This document shows positions 39,881 through 48,890 of a stretch of DNA of 64,000 nucleotides, piece after piece. A program made the position numbers and the translations under genes. Positions within the stretch are counted from its first letter, which is position 1. The number at the start of each line of letters is the position of its first letter. Origin of the DNA: a virus; the IMG/VR virus record IMGVR_UViG_3300046660_000385, positions 1-64,000 of that record; one strand, written 5' to 3'. The notes beneath the pieces were generated by a model. The model had not been told where the DNA came from, searched no databases, and worked only from the letters and a program-made list of their open reading frames with translations.

Positions 39881-40341
39881 TCGCGGCACTCCGGGTCGAG
39901 CAGGTGGCGCAGCTGGCGGTAGTCGCTCAGGCTGACGCCCCGCTGGGGGTTGGTCTGGACGAAGCGCGCCGCGAGTTCGGGATGGCCGTCGCAGATCGCC
40001 ACGTCGTCGACGATGGCGAACGTCGTCACCTCGGGATGCTCGGCGAGCCAGGCCGCGATCTCGCTGCCCCGCGTGTCGTAGCTGCCGTGGTCCGGCGTCT
40101 CGTCGATCACCGGCAAGTCCAGCGCCTCGGCAACGACGCCCGGACGGTGGTAGATGCGCCAGGTCGAGGACAGGACGATCACCGTCTCGGTCACACGGCA
40201 CAACCTGCGGATCAGCCCCAGGGCAACGTGGTCGAACTTGGGCATGTCGGCCTCTGAGAAGTCGTGCGGGTAGCCGCCCAGCGCCATGCTGCTGCGGTCG
40301 CTATTGACCACGCCGTCGATGTCGAAGAACAGGACCTTCAT
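39877..40341 (-). CDS. HAD-superfamily protein of the SAK-type
   Basis: 154 aa. HAD motif I FFDIDGVVN (Asp 7, Asp 9), motif II VLSSTWR, later RGSEIAAWL and IVDDVAICDGH (motif IV acidic pair). It fits the HAD domain linked to Swiss-army-knife RNA repair proteins found as single-domain phosphatases in phages, e.g. for 3' or 5' phosphate removal. Overlaps both neighbours by 4 bases. Confidence 0.83.
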   Translation of the reverse strand: MKVLFFDIDGVVNSDRSSMALGGYPHDFSEADMPKFDHVALGLIRRLCRVTETVIVLSSTWRIYHRPGVVAEALDLPVIDETPDHGSYDTRGSEIAAWLAEHPEVTTFAIVDDVAICDGHPELAARFVQTNPQRGVSLSDYRQLRHLLDPECRE

Positions 40342-41246
40342 CGCTGACTCCCGACCAACTGCATGCGCTCGACGAAGTCAGGTCTGGCACGGCAGTACAG
40401 CTGGCCGGTCTGCGCGTCGCGGTACACGACCAGATCGGCATGGTCACGCATGGTGCCCGCGCCCTTGGCCTGGCCGATCAGTTCGTACTCGCCGCCCTTG
40501 CCGATGCAGGTATAGACCAGAGTCGGGTAGGCGTTCAGCCGGCGCGCGATCTCCTGGGCGTGGGCGATCTCGCGCTCGTCCGAGTCGAAGTGGCCGTAGA
40601 CCTCCAGCGCCACAGTGAAGGTGGAATCGCCGGATTGGATCACGATCCGGCCCTGGCCCCAGTGGTCGACCGTCCACGGACCCTTTTCCGTGACAGTCAC
40701 GGATTCAGCGGAAGCGGTGTCGAACCACCAGTCGAACGCCGACAGCAGGTCGTGGGCAGTGAGCTGGAAGCGCACCCGGTCGGGCTGCTCGTGATACTCG
40801 ATCACCTCGCACTGGTTGCCGATGAAGGCGATCGCCTGTTCCGGCGTGCTCGGGATCGCCGGCCTCGCCGCCATGCGCTCGCGCAGCTCCATGCACTCCT
40901 TCGACTTCGACGCGGCGCGGGTCTCGGCCAGGTCGGCACGCAGCTTCTCGGCAGCGAGCTGGCGGTGCAGGGCGGTGATCTCGTCGTCGGCGCTCAGCGC
41001 GGTTCCCCAGCAGGTCCTGTCGATCTCGGCTGCGATCTCGGCGTGGGTCTTGGCAGGGTAGGCCCGCACCATGTTGACGTGAAAGGCAGCGCGCAACTGG
41101 CGCAGCTTCGTCAGCAGCGCCTCGGACACGAACATCGGCGGCACCCTCTCGTCGATCACGCCGGCCTCGACCAGCTCCTGGCGAACCATGTCCATGCAGT
41201 CGGCCATGCCCTGCAGTGTGAGTTCAGTTTCTTTATCGCTATTCAT
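40338..41246 (-). CDS. hypothetical protein, first gene of accessory operon 2
   Basis: 302 aa from the ATG at 41244-41246. N-terminal helical region (to about 125) with a coiled-coil (LHRQLAAEKLRADLAETRA), then an alpha/beta part with YGHFDSDEREIAHAQEIARR and a C-terminal beta end. No known domain. It is divergent from the proline-rich gene at 41301, only 54 bp away; GTGGT-GTT-ACCAC (41263-41275) in that gap may be an operator. Confidence 0.7.
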   Translation of the reverse strand: MNSDKETELTLQGMADCMDMVRQELVEAGVIDERVPPMFVSEALLTKLRQLRAAFHVNMVRAYPAKTHAEIAAEIDRTCWGTALSADDEITALHRQLAAEKLRADLAETRAASKSKECMELRERMAARPAIPSTPEQAIAFIGNQCEVIEYHEQPDRVRFQLTAHDLLSAFDWWFDTASAESVTVTEKGPWTVDHWGQGRIVIQSGDSTFTVALEVYGHFDSDEREIAHAQEIARRLNAYPTLVYTCIGKGGEYELIGQAKGAGTMRDHADLVVYRDAQTGQLYCRARPDFVERMQLVGSQR

Positions 41247-41300
41247 CACGCCAGTTTGTCGCGTGGTGTTACCACCTGTCAAGACTTTCGGAGACCTCCC

Positions 41301-41573
41301 ATGAAGAAGTTCGTCAAGCCCGTGGCCAAGCCAGAACAGGTGCCGTCGATGAACCCGCCGCCGATGCCGGTCAAGGCTGCGCGTCCGCCGGCGGTGCCGC
41401 CCGTCTCGCCGAAGATCCCGGCCGGTCCGTCGCCGATGGCGCGCCCGCCGGTGCCCAAGACCAGCCGCCAGGTGCCCAGCGTGCCGACCGCCCGCGGCGT
41501 GGTGCGCACCGACACCCACAACCAGGTCAACCAGGTCCCGGCCCACGCCAAGCACAAGGGCCGGGGTGTGTGA
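41301..41573 (+). CDS. proline-rich small virion-region protein
   Basis: 90 aa, 25 or so prolines (PVKAARPPAVPPVSPKIPAG). Unstructured. GGAG before the ATG at 41301. Its stop and the next start share one base. Function unknown; first gene of the late module. Confidence 0.66.
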   Translation: MKKFVKPVAKPEQVPSMNPPPMPVKAARPPAVPPVSPKIPAGPSPMARPPVPKTSRQVPSVPTARGVVRTDTHNQVNQVPAHAKHKGRGV

Positions 41574-41698
41574 TGGCCAGCCCGTTCCCCGACAGGCCGT
41601 TCGAGCCGTCCCCGGAATTCCGGGAATGGCTGGACCGCCTGGTGGGGAACGGGCCGCCACCGAAGCCCACGCCGATCCCAGAGGACCCCGATGAGTGA
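41573..41698 (+). CDS. very small protein
   Basis: 41 aa: FPDRPFEPSPEFREWLDRLV near the N-terminus and a Pro-rich end. Overlaps both neighbours. Probably real because of tight coupling. Confidence 0.58.
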   Translation: MASPFPDRPFEPSPEFREWLDRLVGNGPPPKPTPIPEDPDE

Positions 41699-44249
41699 CG
41701 ACCGCACGATCCCGAGCTTCTCGACCCGCCTGTGGTCGGAGGAGGTCGGCATGGCCGACCCGAGCGCGAACTTCAACGCGCCGCCGGTGCTCGGCTATAC
41801 GTTCGGCGGCCGCACCCTGACCACCGACGTCAACTCGACCCTGTACAACCAGGTGCCGCAGATCCCGGCCCTGCTGGACGTGCACTTCACCGCCCGCCAG
41901 GCCCAGCGCGTTGCCGCCCTCGCCGAGGTCAGCGAACATATCGCCATCGACGGCGTCGCCGCTACTGGCCAGCGCGGTCAGATCGCCGCCGTGTGGGTGC
42001 CGGTCGACGGCCTCGAGCCGCAGAACGTCGCCGAGGTCGCAACCGGCCAGCGCCAGCTCGCCGCCCTGCTGGGTGGGATCACCAGCGAGAACATCACGAC
42101 CGGCAGCACCGTCACCACCAGCCAGGGCCAGCGCGGCGTCGCCCAGATCGCCATCAATGGCGCCAACCCGCCGGCCGTCGGCACTGCGTCGTCCGGCCAG
42201 CGCCAGTACGCGGCCGCCGTGGTCGCGGTCAACGGCATCCAGCCGGGAAGCGATGCGCCGATCGCCATCGGGGGCGAGATCACCAACTTCAAGCTGGAAA
42301 ACACGTCGACTACGCCGCTCACCAACACGCCGTTCTCGTTCGGCCAGGTATTCGTGGCGGGCCACCTGCCGGCCGCCGGCGCCAACGTCAGCCTGGCGCT
42401 GGCCGACAACACGCCGCTGTCGTGCCAGATCGACGTGAAAGCAACCCACGGCGACGGCTCGGTGCGCCACGCCATCATCAGCGGCATCATCCCGCAGCTG
42501 GCCGCAAGCGCCACCCAGACCGTCACGATCCGCCGCGCAGCACCGGCGCCAGGCCTGCCGGCGGTGTCCCTCCCGCCGTCGCTGCCGTCGGCCACGCTCG
42601 TCATCGCGGGCGCGACCTACACCGCGACCTGCGCGGGAGTCGCCCCCGACACCTGGCTCGCCGGCCCCTGCGCCAGCGACTACGTGTTCAACGTGCCGTT
42701 CACCGGCGCCGGCGGTCCGCACGCGACCCTCATGGCCCAGTTCTCGGTGCGCCGGTTCAGCACCGGCCAGGTGCGGGTCGACGCCGTGCTCGAGCACTGC
42801 AAAGCGTATCTCTCGACCGCCGATATCACCTACGACGTGACGATCGTCGCCAACGGCGCCACCGTCTACAGCAAGACCGGCCTGGTGCACACCCCGGCGG
42901 CGCGCTGGAAGCGCACGTTCTGGTACGGCACGGCCCCGGCCCTGCACATCCGCCACAACACGCCTTACCTGATCGCCAGCCGCCAGATCCCGAACTACGA
43001 CCAGAGCATCACGATCCCCGAGTCGGTGCTGGCCGGCTACGCGACCGACCTGGCCAGCACCAGGTTCGACCCGATGGGCTTCGGCCGCTTTGCCGCCTAC
43101 ATGCCGACCACCGGCGGGCGCGCCGACATCGGCCTGATGCCGGACTCGTATGTCGCCACCGTCCTGTCGATGGACAAGCGCGCCAAGGCGATGATGCTGG
43201 CCAGCGCCGACATCGGCGGCAGCTGGCCGGTCTGCCGGCGCGACGACAGCAGCGGGCCAGGGCGCGGCCTGCCGCTGTCGGTGGTGAACTTCCCGTATTC
43301 CTCGGTGGTCGGCAACCCCGGCGACTGCATCAACCCGGCCACCGGCAAGAACGAGAAACTGCCGATCCTGAGCAGCGCCAGCCAGGGCGTGCCGGACAGC
43401 TCGCACCAGCCGGCCATCTATTACCTGCCGTACCTGCTGACCGGCGACTTCTTCTATCTGGAGGGCCTGCACTTCTACGGCACCTTCAACCACTACCAGG
43501 ACAACCCCTACTACCGCGACTTCGCCAAGGCGCATGTGCGCGCCGACCAGGTGCGCGGACAGGGCTGGAGCATGCGCACGCTGGCCGAGTGTGCGGCGAT
43601 CACCCCGGAAGGGCACCCGCTCAAGTCGCACTTCCAGACCTGGTACACCAATAACATCAGCTGGTTCGTCGCCCGCTACCCGGACGGCAACGACAACACG
43701 CTGGGCATCATCACCAACGGCTACGCGCTGGGCTACACGGTCAACGGCCAGGCCAACACCGGCATGGCGCCGTGGATGGACGACTTCTTCACCCAGGCGA
43801 TCGGCCACGGCATCGAGCTGCTGGGGAATTCGGAAGCGCGCCGCCTGCTGCTGTGGAAGGCGAAATTCCAGCTCGGCCGCCTGCTCGACCCGGCGGTGTG
43901 CATCCAGGATTGCTCCACCTACGCGCTGGGCGTGCGCACCACCTCGACCGCGCCGTTCTTCGCCACGCTGGCCGAGTGCTTCGCGTGGACCGTGCCGGCC
44001 GCCCAGCAGCAATACCCCTGCAACTCGCCGCAGCGCCTGGCCCTGACCCCCGGCCTGCTGCCGGGCGACATCGGCGGCTATCCCGGCTCCACCGAGGGCT
44101 ACGCGGCCGACTACCAGCCGGCCCTGGCCGTCGCCGTCGACAGCGGCTATCCGGGCGGCGCGACCGCCTGGGCCAAGTTCATGGCGCGCCCGACCAAGCC
44201 CGACTACGGCTACGAGCCGCAGTTCGCCATCGTGCCGCGCACCGTCTGA
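41691..44249 (+). CDS. putative glycan-degrading tail spike with GQxQ repeats
   Basis: 852 aa. About 1-60: leader. About 65-190: five GQxQ-type units like those in 25556-28258. About 200-330: a RIFT-barrel pattern (FSFGQVFVAGHLPAAG, DVKATHGDGSVRHAIISGI) typical of rhamnogalacturonate-lyase-like enzymes. About 330-850: helical/aromatic repeats (YYLPYLLTGDFFYLEGL, YHYQD-like) fitting an (alpha/alpha)-toroid polysaccharide lyase. A depolymerase acting on host capsule or exopolysaccharide is the likeliest role; catalytic residues cannot be assigned. Confidence 0.7.
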   Translation: MSDDRTIPSFSTRLWSEEVGMADPSANFNAPPVLGYTFGGRTLTTDVNSTLYNQVPQIPALLDVHFTARQAQRVAALAEVSEHIAIDGVAATGQRGQIAAVWVPVDGLEPQNVAEVATGQRQLAALLGGITSENITTGSTVTTSQGQRGVAQIAINGANPPAVGTASSGQRQYAAAVVAVNGIQPGSDAPIAIGGEITNFKLENTSTTPLTNTPFSFGQVFVAGHLPAAGANVSLALADNTPLSCQIDVKATHGDGSVRHAIISGIIPQLAASATQTVTIRRAAPAPGLPAVSLPPSLPSATLVIAGATYTATCAGVAPDTWLAGPCASDYVFNVPFTGAGGPHATLMAQFSVRRFSTGQVRVDAVLEHCKAYLSTADITYDVTIVANGATVYSKTGLVHTPAARWKRTFWYGTAPALHIRHNTPYLIASRQIPNYDQSITIPESVLAGYATDLASTRFDPMGFGRFAAYMPTTGGRADIGLMPDSYVATVLSMDKRAKAMMLASADIGGSWPVCRRDDSSGPGRGLPLSVVNFPYSSVVGNPGDCINPATGKNEKLPILSSASQGVPDSSHQPAIYYLPYLLTGDFFYLEGLHFYGTFNHYQDNPYYRDFAKAHVRADQVRGQGWSMRTLAECAAITPEGHPLKSHFQTWYTNNISWFVARYPDGNDNTLGIITNGYALGYTVNGQANTGMAPWMDDFFTQAIGHGIELLGNSEARRLLLWKAKFQLGRLLDPAVCIQDCSTYALGVRTTSTAPFFATLAECFAWTVPAAQQQYPCNSPQRLALTPGLLPGDIGGYPGSTEGYAADYQPALAVAVDSGYPGGATAWAKFMARPTKPDYGYEPQFAIVPRTV

Positions 44250-44257
44250 GGCCGTCC

Positions 44258-44416
44258 ATGCAGAACGACCGCGAGAACCTGGTGTACCGCGAGTACCAGG
44301 CGCTGCCCGAGGCGCTGCGCGCCATGTATTCGTTCGACCAGTACCTCTGGCTCTCCGACATCGAGAAGGTCCGCCTGATCCAGAGCGAGACCGAGCCGGA
44401 CAGCTACGACTATTAA
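44258..44416 (+). CDS. small acidic protein
   Basis: 52 aa: NLVYREYQALPEALRAMYSF then SDIEKVRLIQSE. ATG at 44258. Unknown; between the putative spike and the portal module. Confidence 0.62.
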   Translation: MQNDRENLVYREYQALPEALRAMYSFDQYLWLSDIEKVRLIQSETEPDSYDY

Positions 44417-44428
44417 ATAGGACACCCC

Positions 44429-44779
44429 ATGAGCAAACTTCTCGTCGGCCTGGACGACAGCGCCATGACGACCTGCGCCAGCGACATGATCCTGGCCAAG
44501 GAGATCGCGGACACCCTGAACACCCACTACCCGGGCCACCTGTGGGCGATCAACGTCGACGGCGGCGTAGCCAACATCCACGACCTGATGCTGTCCGGCC
44601 AGTGGGGCTACCGCCTGCTGCTGACGAACATGTACTCCGCATCGGAACTCAAGAAGGACACGATCCGCGCCGGCGGCGAGATCCTCGAACGGTTCCGCCT
44701 GAGCCGCGGCCAGTTCAACGAGGCCCAGTACACCCAGCTCAAAACCAATTTCGCCGGCGACTTCGTGTTCGACCGCTAA
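44429..44779 (+). CDS. hypothetical protein before the portal gene
   Basis: 116 aa, alpha/beta: MILAKEIADTLNTHYPGHLW, VANIHDLMLSGQWGYRL, then GGEILERFRLSRGQF. Twelve-base gap upstream. No family recognised. Confidence 0.68.
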   Translation: MSKLLVGLDDSAMTTCASDMILAKEIADTLNTHYPGHLWAINVDGGVANIHDLMLSGQWGYRLLLTNMYSASELKKDTIRAGGEILERFRLSRGQFNEAQYTQLKTNFAGDFVFDR

Positions 44780-44789
44780 CCGAGGCCCT

Positions 44790-47700
44790 ATGGACGACCA
44801 GACCAAACCCGCTGCCCCAACCGAGGCCCCGCCAGACTGGGTCGCGCTGGCCCGAGACGCATACTCTGCCTCGACCAACTGGTTCGATTCGTCCGTGCGC
44901 GCCCAGATCGAGGGAGACCTGCGCCAGTTCCAGGGCCAGCACCCCAGCGGCAGCAAGTACCTGGCCGACGCCAACAAGGGCCGCTCGAAACTGTTCCGGC
45001 CCAAGACCCGCACCACGATCAGGAAGAACGAGGCCGCCGCGGCCCAGGCCTTCTTCGCCTCCAACGACGTCGTGAAAGTCACGGCCCAGGACGAGGACGA
45101 TCCCGCGCAGATGGCCAGCGCGGCGGTGATGGGCGAGCTGCTGCAGCACCGGCTGACGAAATCCATCCCCTGGTTCCTCACCTTGGTCGGCGCCTACCAG
45201 GACGCCCAGACCGTGGGCGTGGTGGCGTCGTATCAATACTGGCAGTACAACGAGAAGAAGGGCATCGACCGCCCGCAGATCCGCCTGATCCCGATCGAGA
45301 ACCTGCGCTTCGACCCGGGCGCGGACTGGACCGACCCGGTCGGCACCTCGCCGTACGTGATCGAGCTGATCCCGATGTACGTCAAGGACGTCAAGGCGCG
45401 CATGCGCAATGTCGACCCCAAGACCGGCGAGGCGAAGTGGAAAACCCTGCCGGAAGCGACCATCATGGGCGCGACCAAGACCTACGGCGACACCATCCGC
45501 CTGCAGCGCGAGGCCCCGCGCCCCGATTCCAAGTACCAGACCCAGGCCAACAATAATTTCAACGTGGTGTGGGTCCACAAGAACATCGTCGAGGTCGACG
45601 AGGTCGACTACTGCTACTACACGCTCGGCTGCGAACACCTGCTGTCGGACCCGGTGCCGCTGGGCGAGGTCTATTTCCACGGCCGCCGCCCGTATGTCGT
45701 CGGGTCCGCCGTGATCGAGACCCACAAGCTGTACCCGTCGTCGGTGCCGCGCCTGACGAAAGACGTGCAGGCCGAGATCAACGAGGTCGCCAACCAGCGC
45801 ATCGACAACGTCAAGCTGGCGATGAACAAGCGCTATTTCGCGCGCCGCAACAAGCAGGTCGACCTGCGCAGCGTGACGAGGAACGTGCCCGGCTCGGTGA
45901 CGCTGGTGCAGGACATCGACGACGTCAAGGTCGTGGAGTTCAACGACGTCACCGGCTCCTCATATAAAGAGCAGGAAGTCCTGAACCTGGACTTCGACGA
46001 CGTCGCCGGCACCTTCAGCGGCTCCTCGGTGCAGTCGAACAGGAAGCTCAACGAGACCGTCGGCGGCATGCAGATGCTCGACGCCGGCGCCAACCAGGTG
46101 TCCGGCTACCAGCTGCGCACCTTCTGCGAGACCTGGGTCGAGCCGGTCCTGCGCCAGCTGGTGATGCTGGAACAGTATTACGAGACCGACGACGCGCTGC
46201 TGGCCCTGTGCAGCAAGAGCGCGCAGCTGTCCCAGCGCTTCGGCGTCGACCAGATCACGGACGACATGCTGATGAACGAGTTCACTTTGAATGTGAACGT
46301 CGGCATGGGCGCCGTCAACCCGACCGAGCAGGTGCAGCAGTTCATCCAGGGCATGACGGCGCTGGGCAACATGCTGGCCAACGAGGGCCTGGTGAACCTC
46401 GGCATGAACACCGAGGAAGTCGTCAAGGAACTGTTCGGCAAGCTGGGGTACAAGGACGGCGCGCGCTTCTTCAACTTCGACGGCAGCGACCCGCGCATCA
46501 AGCAGCTGCAGGACCAGGTGTCGCAGCTGCAGCAGCAGCTGGCGCAGAAGGTCGACCCGGCCCTCATCGCCGCGCAGATCCGCAAGATCGACGCCGAGGT
46601 GGCCAGCCTGAACGTGAAGGACCGCGTCAGCGCGGCCGACGCCGTCAAGAAGGGCAGCGAGGCGCAGTTCAGCGCGATGCAGACCGCCGAGGTCATCGCC
46701 GCCGTGCCGGGCGTGGCCCCGATCGCCGACGAGCTGATGAAGGCCGCCGGCTACCGCCCGCCGCAGCCGAGCGGGATCGACCCGAACTTCCCGCAGCCGG
46801 GCATGCCCGCCGCTGGCCTGGGGATCGAAGCCGTGAAAAACCGCCGCACCGGCATCGCCTTCCTGCCGGGCCAGGACCCGTCGACCACCGGCCAGCCGAT
46901 GCCGCCGATGCCACCCACCGCCGGGACCGGCGCCCGCGCCGGCATCGAGACCACCCGCCCGGATTCGGCGGGTCCGAGCCTGATCGCGCAGGCGGCCTAC
47001 GCCAACGGCGGCCTGGTCGGCGCGATCCCGGAGGGCCTGGACTACTACGGCCAGCAGCGCGCAGCGGCCAACCTGCTGCGCCGCGGCGGCCAGTTCATCA
47101 ACCCGGACACGATGGAGCGGGACAACCTGGCCAACTACACCGGCTGGCTTGACGACAAGGGCCTGGGCAAGAACGCGCTCAATTCCAGCCTGGTCGGCGA
47201 CCAGATGAAGGGCCTCATCACCGACGACCTGGAGACGAACAGCCTGACCCATAGCCTGATGAGCAACCTGTCGACCACCAACTTCGCCGACGGCGGCCTG
47301 GTCGACCCGAACAACCCGCTGCAGCCGCTGCAGCAGATCTGGAACGGCGCCGCCAACACGATCAACAACGGCGTGCAGCAGGCGGCGAGCCTGCCGGGCC
47401 GTGCGCTGGCCGGCTACGAGCGCCTGTCGAACGAGAACCCGAAGATCAAGCTGGCGCTCGACATGATGCCCTACACCGGCACCGTGACCTCGGCGCTGGA
47501 CGTGGCCAACGACCTGCGCAAGGGCGAGTACGGCGCCGCCGCGGGTGACGCGATCGGCCTGATCCCCGGCTACAAACTGGCCAAGGCGCCGATCCACAGC
47601 GCCGCCCAGCAGGCCATGAAATTCGTCGGCGACAACCGCGGCAAGCTCGACGCCGCGATCAACTCGATCCCCGAGTACGTCGAGAAGATCCAGCGCCAGC

Positions 47701-48035
47701 AGCAAACGCCCCCCGGCTACGCCGACGGCGGCCTGCTGCAGGGTCCGGGCACCGGCACCTCGGACACCATCCCGGCCCTGATCGACGGCGCGCAGCCGGC
47801 CCAGGTGTCGAGCGGCGAGTACGTGATCCCGGCGGCCGTCGTGCAGGTGCTGGGCCAGGACTACCTCGAGGAGCTGGTGATGCAGTTCCACACCCCGGCC
47901 GAGGGCACACCGGGCGCGCCGGCCGACATGGAGCCGATCGGCCTGCAGGGCGGCGACTTCGTCATCCCGGCCGACGTTGTTGACCAGCTGGGCCGCGACT
48001 TCTTCGACAAACTTGTGGAGCACTACAGCGAATGA
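44790..48035 (+). CDS. portal protein with long tape-measure-like C-terminal extension
   Basis: 1081 aa. About 1-640 fits a phage portal: RKNEAAAAQAFFASND, IENLRFDPGAD, IETHKLYPSSVPRL, a long crown/clip region and a coiled-coil end (DQVSQLQQQLAQKVDP). From about 640 on an extension unlike other portals appears: YANGGLVG (about 736), FADGGLVD (about 830), YADGGLL (about 976), then GTGTSDTIPALI and SGEYVIPAA/GGDFVIPADVV, motifs typical of tape-measure C-termini. The fusion seems continuous. Confidence 0.85.
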   Translation: MDDQTKPAAPTEAPPDWVALARDAYSASTNWFDSSVRAQIEGDLRQFQGQHPSGSKYLADANKGRSKLFRPKTRTTIRKNEAAAAQAFFASNDVVKVTAQDEDDPAQMASAAVMGELLQHRLTKSIPWFLTLVGAYQDAQTVGVVASYQYWQYNEKKGIDRPQIRLIPIENLRFDPGADWTDPVGTSPYVIELIPMYVKDVKARMRNVDPKTGEAKWKTLPEATIMGATKTYGDTIRLQREAPRPDSKYQTQANNNFNVVWVHKNIVEVDEVDYCYYTLGCEHLLSDPVPLGEVYFHGRRPYVVGSAVIETHKLYPSSVPRLTKDVQAEINEVANQRIDNVKLAMNKRYFARRNKQVDLRSVTRNVPGSVTLVQDIDDVKVVEFNDVTGSSYKEQEVLNLDFDDVAGTFSGSSVQSNRKLNETVGGMQMLDAGANQVSGYQLRTFCETWVEPVLRQLVMLEQYYETDDALLALCSKSAQLSQRFGVDQITDDMLMNEFTLNVNVGMGAVNPTEQVQQFIQGMTALGNMLANEGLVNLGMNTEEVVKELFGKLGYKDGARFFNFDGSDPRIKQLQDQVSQLQQQLAQKVDPALIAAQIRKIDAEVASLNVKDRVSAADAVKKGSEAQFSAMQTAEVIAAVPGVAPIADELMKAAGYRPPQPSGIDPNFPQPGMPAAGLGIEAVKNRRTGIAFLPGQDPSTTGQPMPPMPPTAGTGARAGIETTRPDSAGPSLIAQAAYANGGLVGAIPEGLDYYGQQRAAANLLRRGGQFINPDTMERDNLANYTGWLDDKGLGKNALNSSLVGDQMKGLITDDLETNSLTHSLMSNLSTTNFADGGLVDPNNPLQPLQQIWNGAANTINNGVQQAASLPGRALAGYERLSNENPKIKLALDMMPYTGTVTSALDVANDLRKGEYGAAAGDAIGLIPGYKLAKAPIHSAAQQAMKFVGDNRGKLDAAINSIPEYVEKIQRQQQTPPGYADGGLLQGPGTGTSDTIPALIDGAQPAQVSSGEYVIPAAVVQVLGQDYLEELVMQFHTPAEGTPGAPADMEPIGLQGGDFVIPADVVDQLGRDFFDKLVEHYSE

Positions 48036-48343
48036 GCATGATCGAGATCGACTTCTCGCAGTTCCCCCCGGAGGTGCGCCAGCTGCTGCACACCGTGCAG
48101 TTCGGCCTGGACGTGAAAGCGTTCATGGACGGCGCCGTCGGCCAGTACCTGATCGGCCGCGCCGAGCAGGAGCGACACGCCGCGCTCGAAATGCTGGCCG
48201 ACGCCGAGGCCAGCGACGTCAACTACGTGCGCGAACTGCAGATGATCGTGCGCCGCGCCGCCAGCTTCACCGAGTGGCTGGAAGAAGCGCGCCTTGCCGG
48301 CCAGGCCGCCGAGGCCGAGCTGGCCAGCCAGGAGGGCGAATGA
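48032..48343 (+). CDS. hypothetical protein downstream of portal
   Basis: 103 aa; helical (VRQLLHTVQFGLDVKAFMDG) with an acidic end. Overlaps the portal stop by 4 bases. Perhaps head or portal accessory. Confidence 0.68.
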   Translation: MSMIEIDFSQFPPEVRQLLHTVQFGLDVKAFMDGAVGQYLIGRAEQERHAALEMLADAEASDVNYVRELQMIVRRAASFTEWLEEARLAGQAAEAELASQEGE

Positions 48344-48615
48344 TGCTGAGCGAGGATCTTGACCGCATCCTGGATGGCGACGACGCCATGCTGCTGGAAC
48401 CGCGCGACCTGTTCGACGCCTGCGTGATCGGCATCGCCGAGCGCATCAACCTGCGCGTGGCCGCGTACGACGTGGCCAAGGTGCTGCAGGTCCTGATGGA
48501 CCACCACGGCATGGACGAGGAGGAAGCCGAGGAATACTTCGACTTCAACATCGCCGGCAGCTGGGTCGGCGAGGGTTCGCCGGTGTTCGTCCACCAGTTC
48601 GGCGAGGACGACTGA
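48340..48615 (+). CDS. hypothetical acidic protein
   Basis: 91 aa; acidic helical (MLSEDLDRILDGDDAM, MDEEEAEEYFDFN). Two tandem ATGs at 48340 and 48343. Four-base overlap upstream, one-base downstream. Confidence 0.66.
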   Translation: MMLSEDLDRILDGDDAMLLEPRDLFDACVIGIAERINLRVAAYDVAKVLQVLMDHHGMDEEEAEEYFDFNIAGSWVGEGSPVFVHQFGEDD

Positions 48616-48890
48616 TGGAAGGCCGCAAGGACGACGGCGGCAAGCTGCGCTACGAGCTGCTGCCAATGGCCCCCATCGACGAGGTCGTGCGCGTATTGAC
48701 GTTCGGCGCGCAGAAGTACGCCGACGACAACTGGCGGCATGTACCGGACGGCGAGGACCGCTACTACGCCGCCGCCATGCGCCACCTGTCGGCCTGGCGC
48801 CAGGGCGAGAACATCGACCCGGAAACCGGCCGCTCGCACCTGGCCCACGCGGCCTGCTGCCTCGTGTTCCTGATGGAGCTGCACGAGTGA
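48615..48890 (+). CDS. dATP/dGTP diphosphohydrolase-family protein
   Basis: 91 aa. MazG-like fold: KDDGGKLRYELLP, VVRVLTFGAQKYADDNWRHV, RYYAAAMRHLSAWRQGEN, GRSHLAHAACCLVFLMEL. These proteins hydrolyse purine dNTPs and adjust pools during infection. Metal-binding Glu/His residues appear in the E-x-x-D and HLAHA regions. It lies inside the structural operon. Confidence 0.85.
   Translation: MEGRKDDGGKLRYELLPMAPIDEVVRVLTFGAQKYADDNWRHVPDGEDRYYAAAMRHLSAWRQGENIDPETGRSHLAHAACCLVFLMELHE

Noticed and set aside
41247-44012. Upstream in-frame extension of the minus gene at 40338-41246
   Set aside because: The extension is antisense to the putative spike gene and has shadow-type composition; the inner ATG at 41244-41246 is the natural start.
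22698-44249. Fibre switching by the serine recombinase
   Set aside because: The two fibre regions with shared repeats are in the same orientation and no inverted recombination sites flank them, so inversion is not supported.
48615-48890. Purine-dNTP hydrolase as evidence for a 2-aminoadenine (Z) genome
   Set aside because: No PurZ or dedicated DNA polymerase is seen in the window; this protein family also occurs in ordinary-DNA phages.
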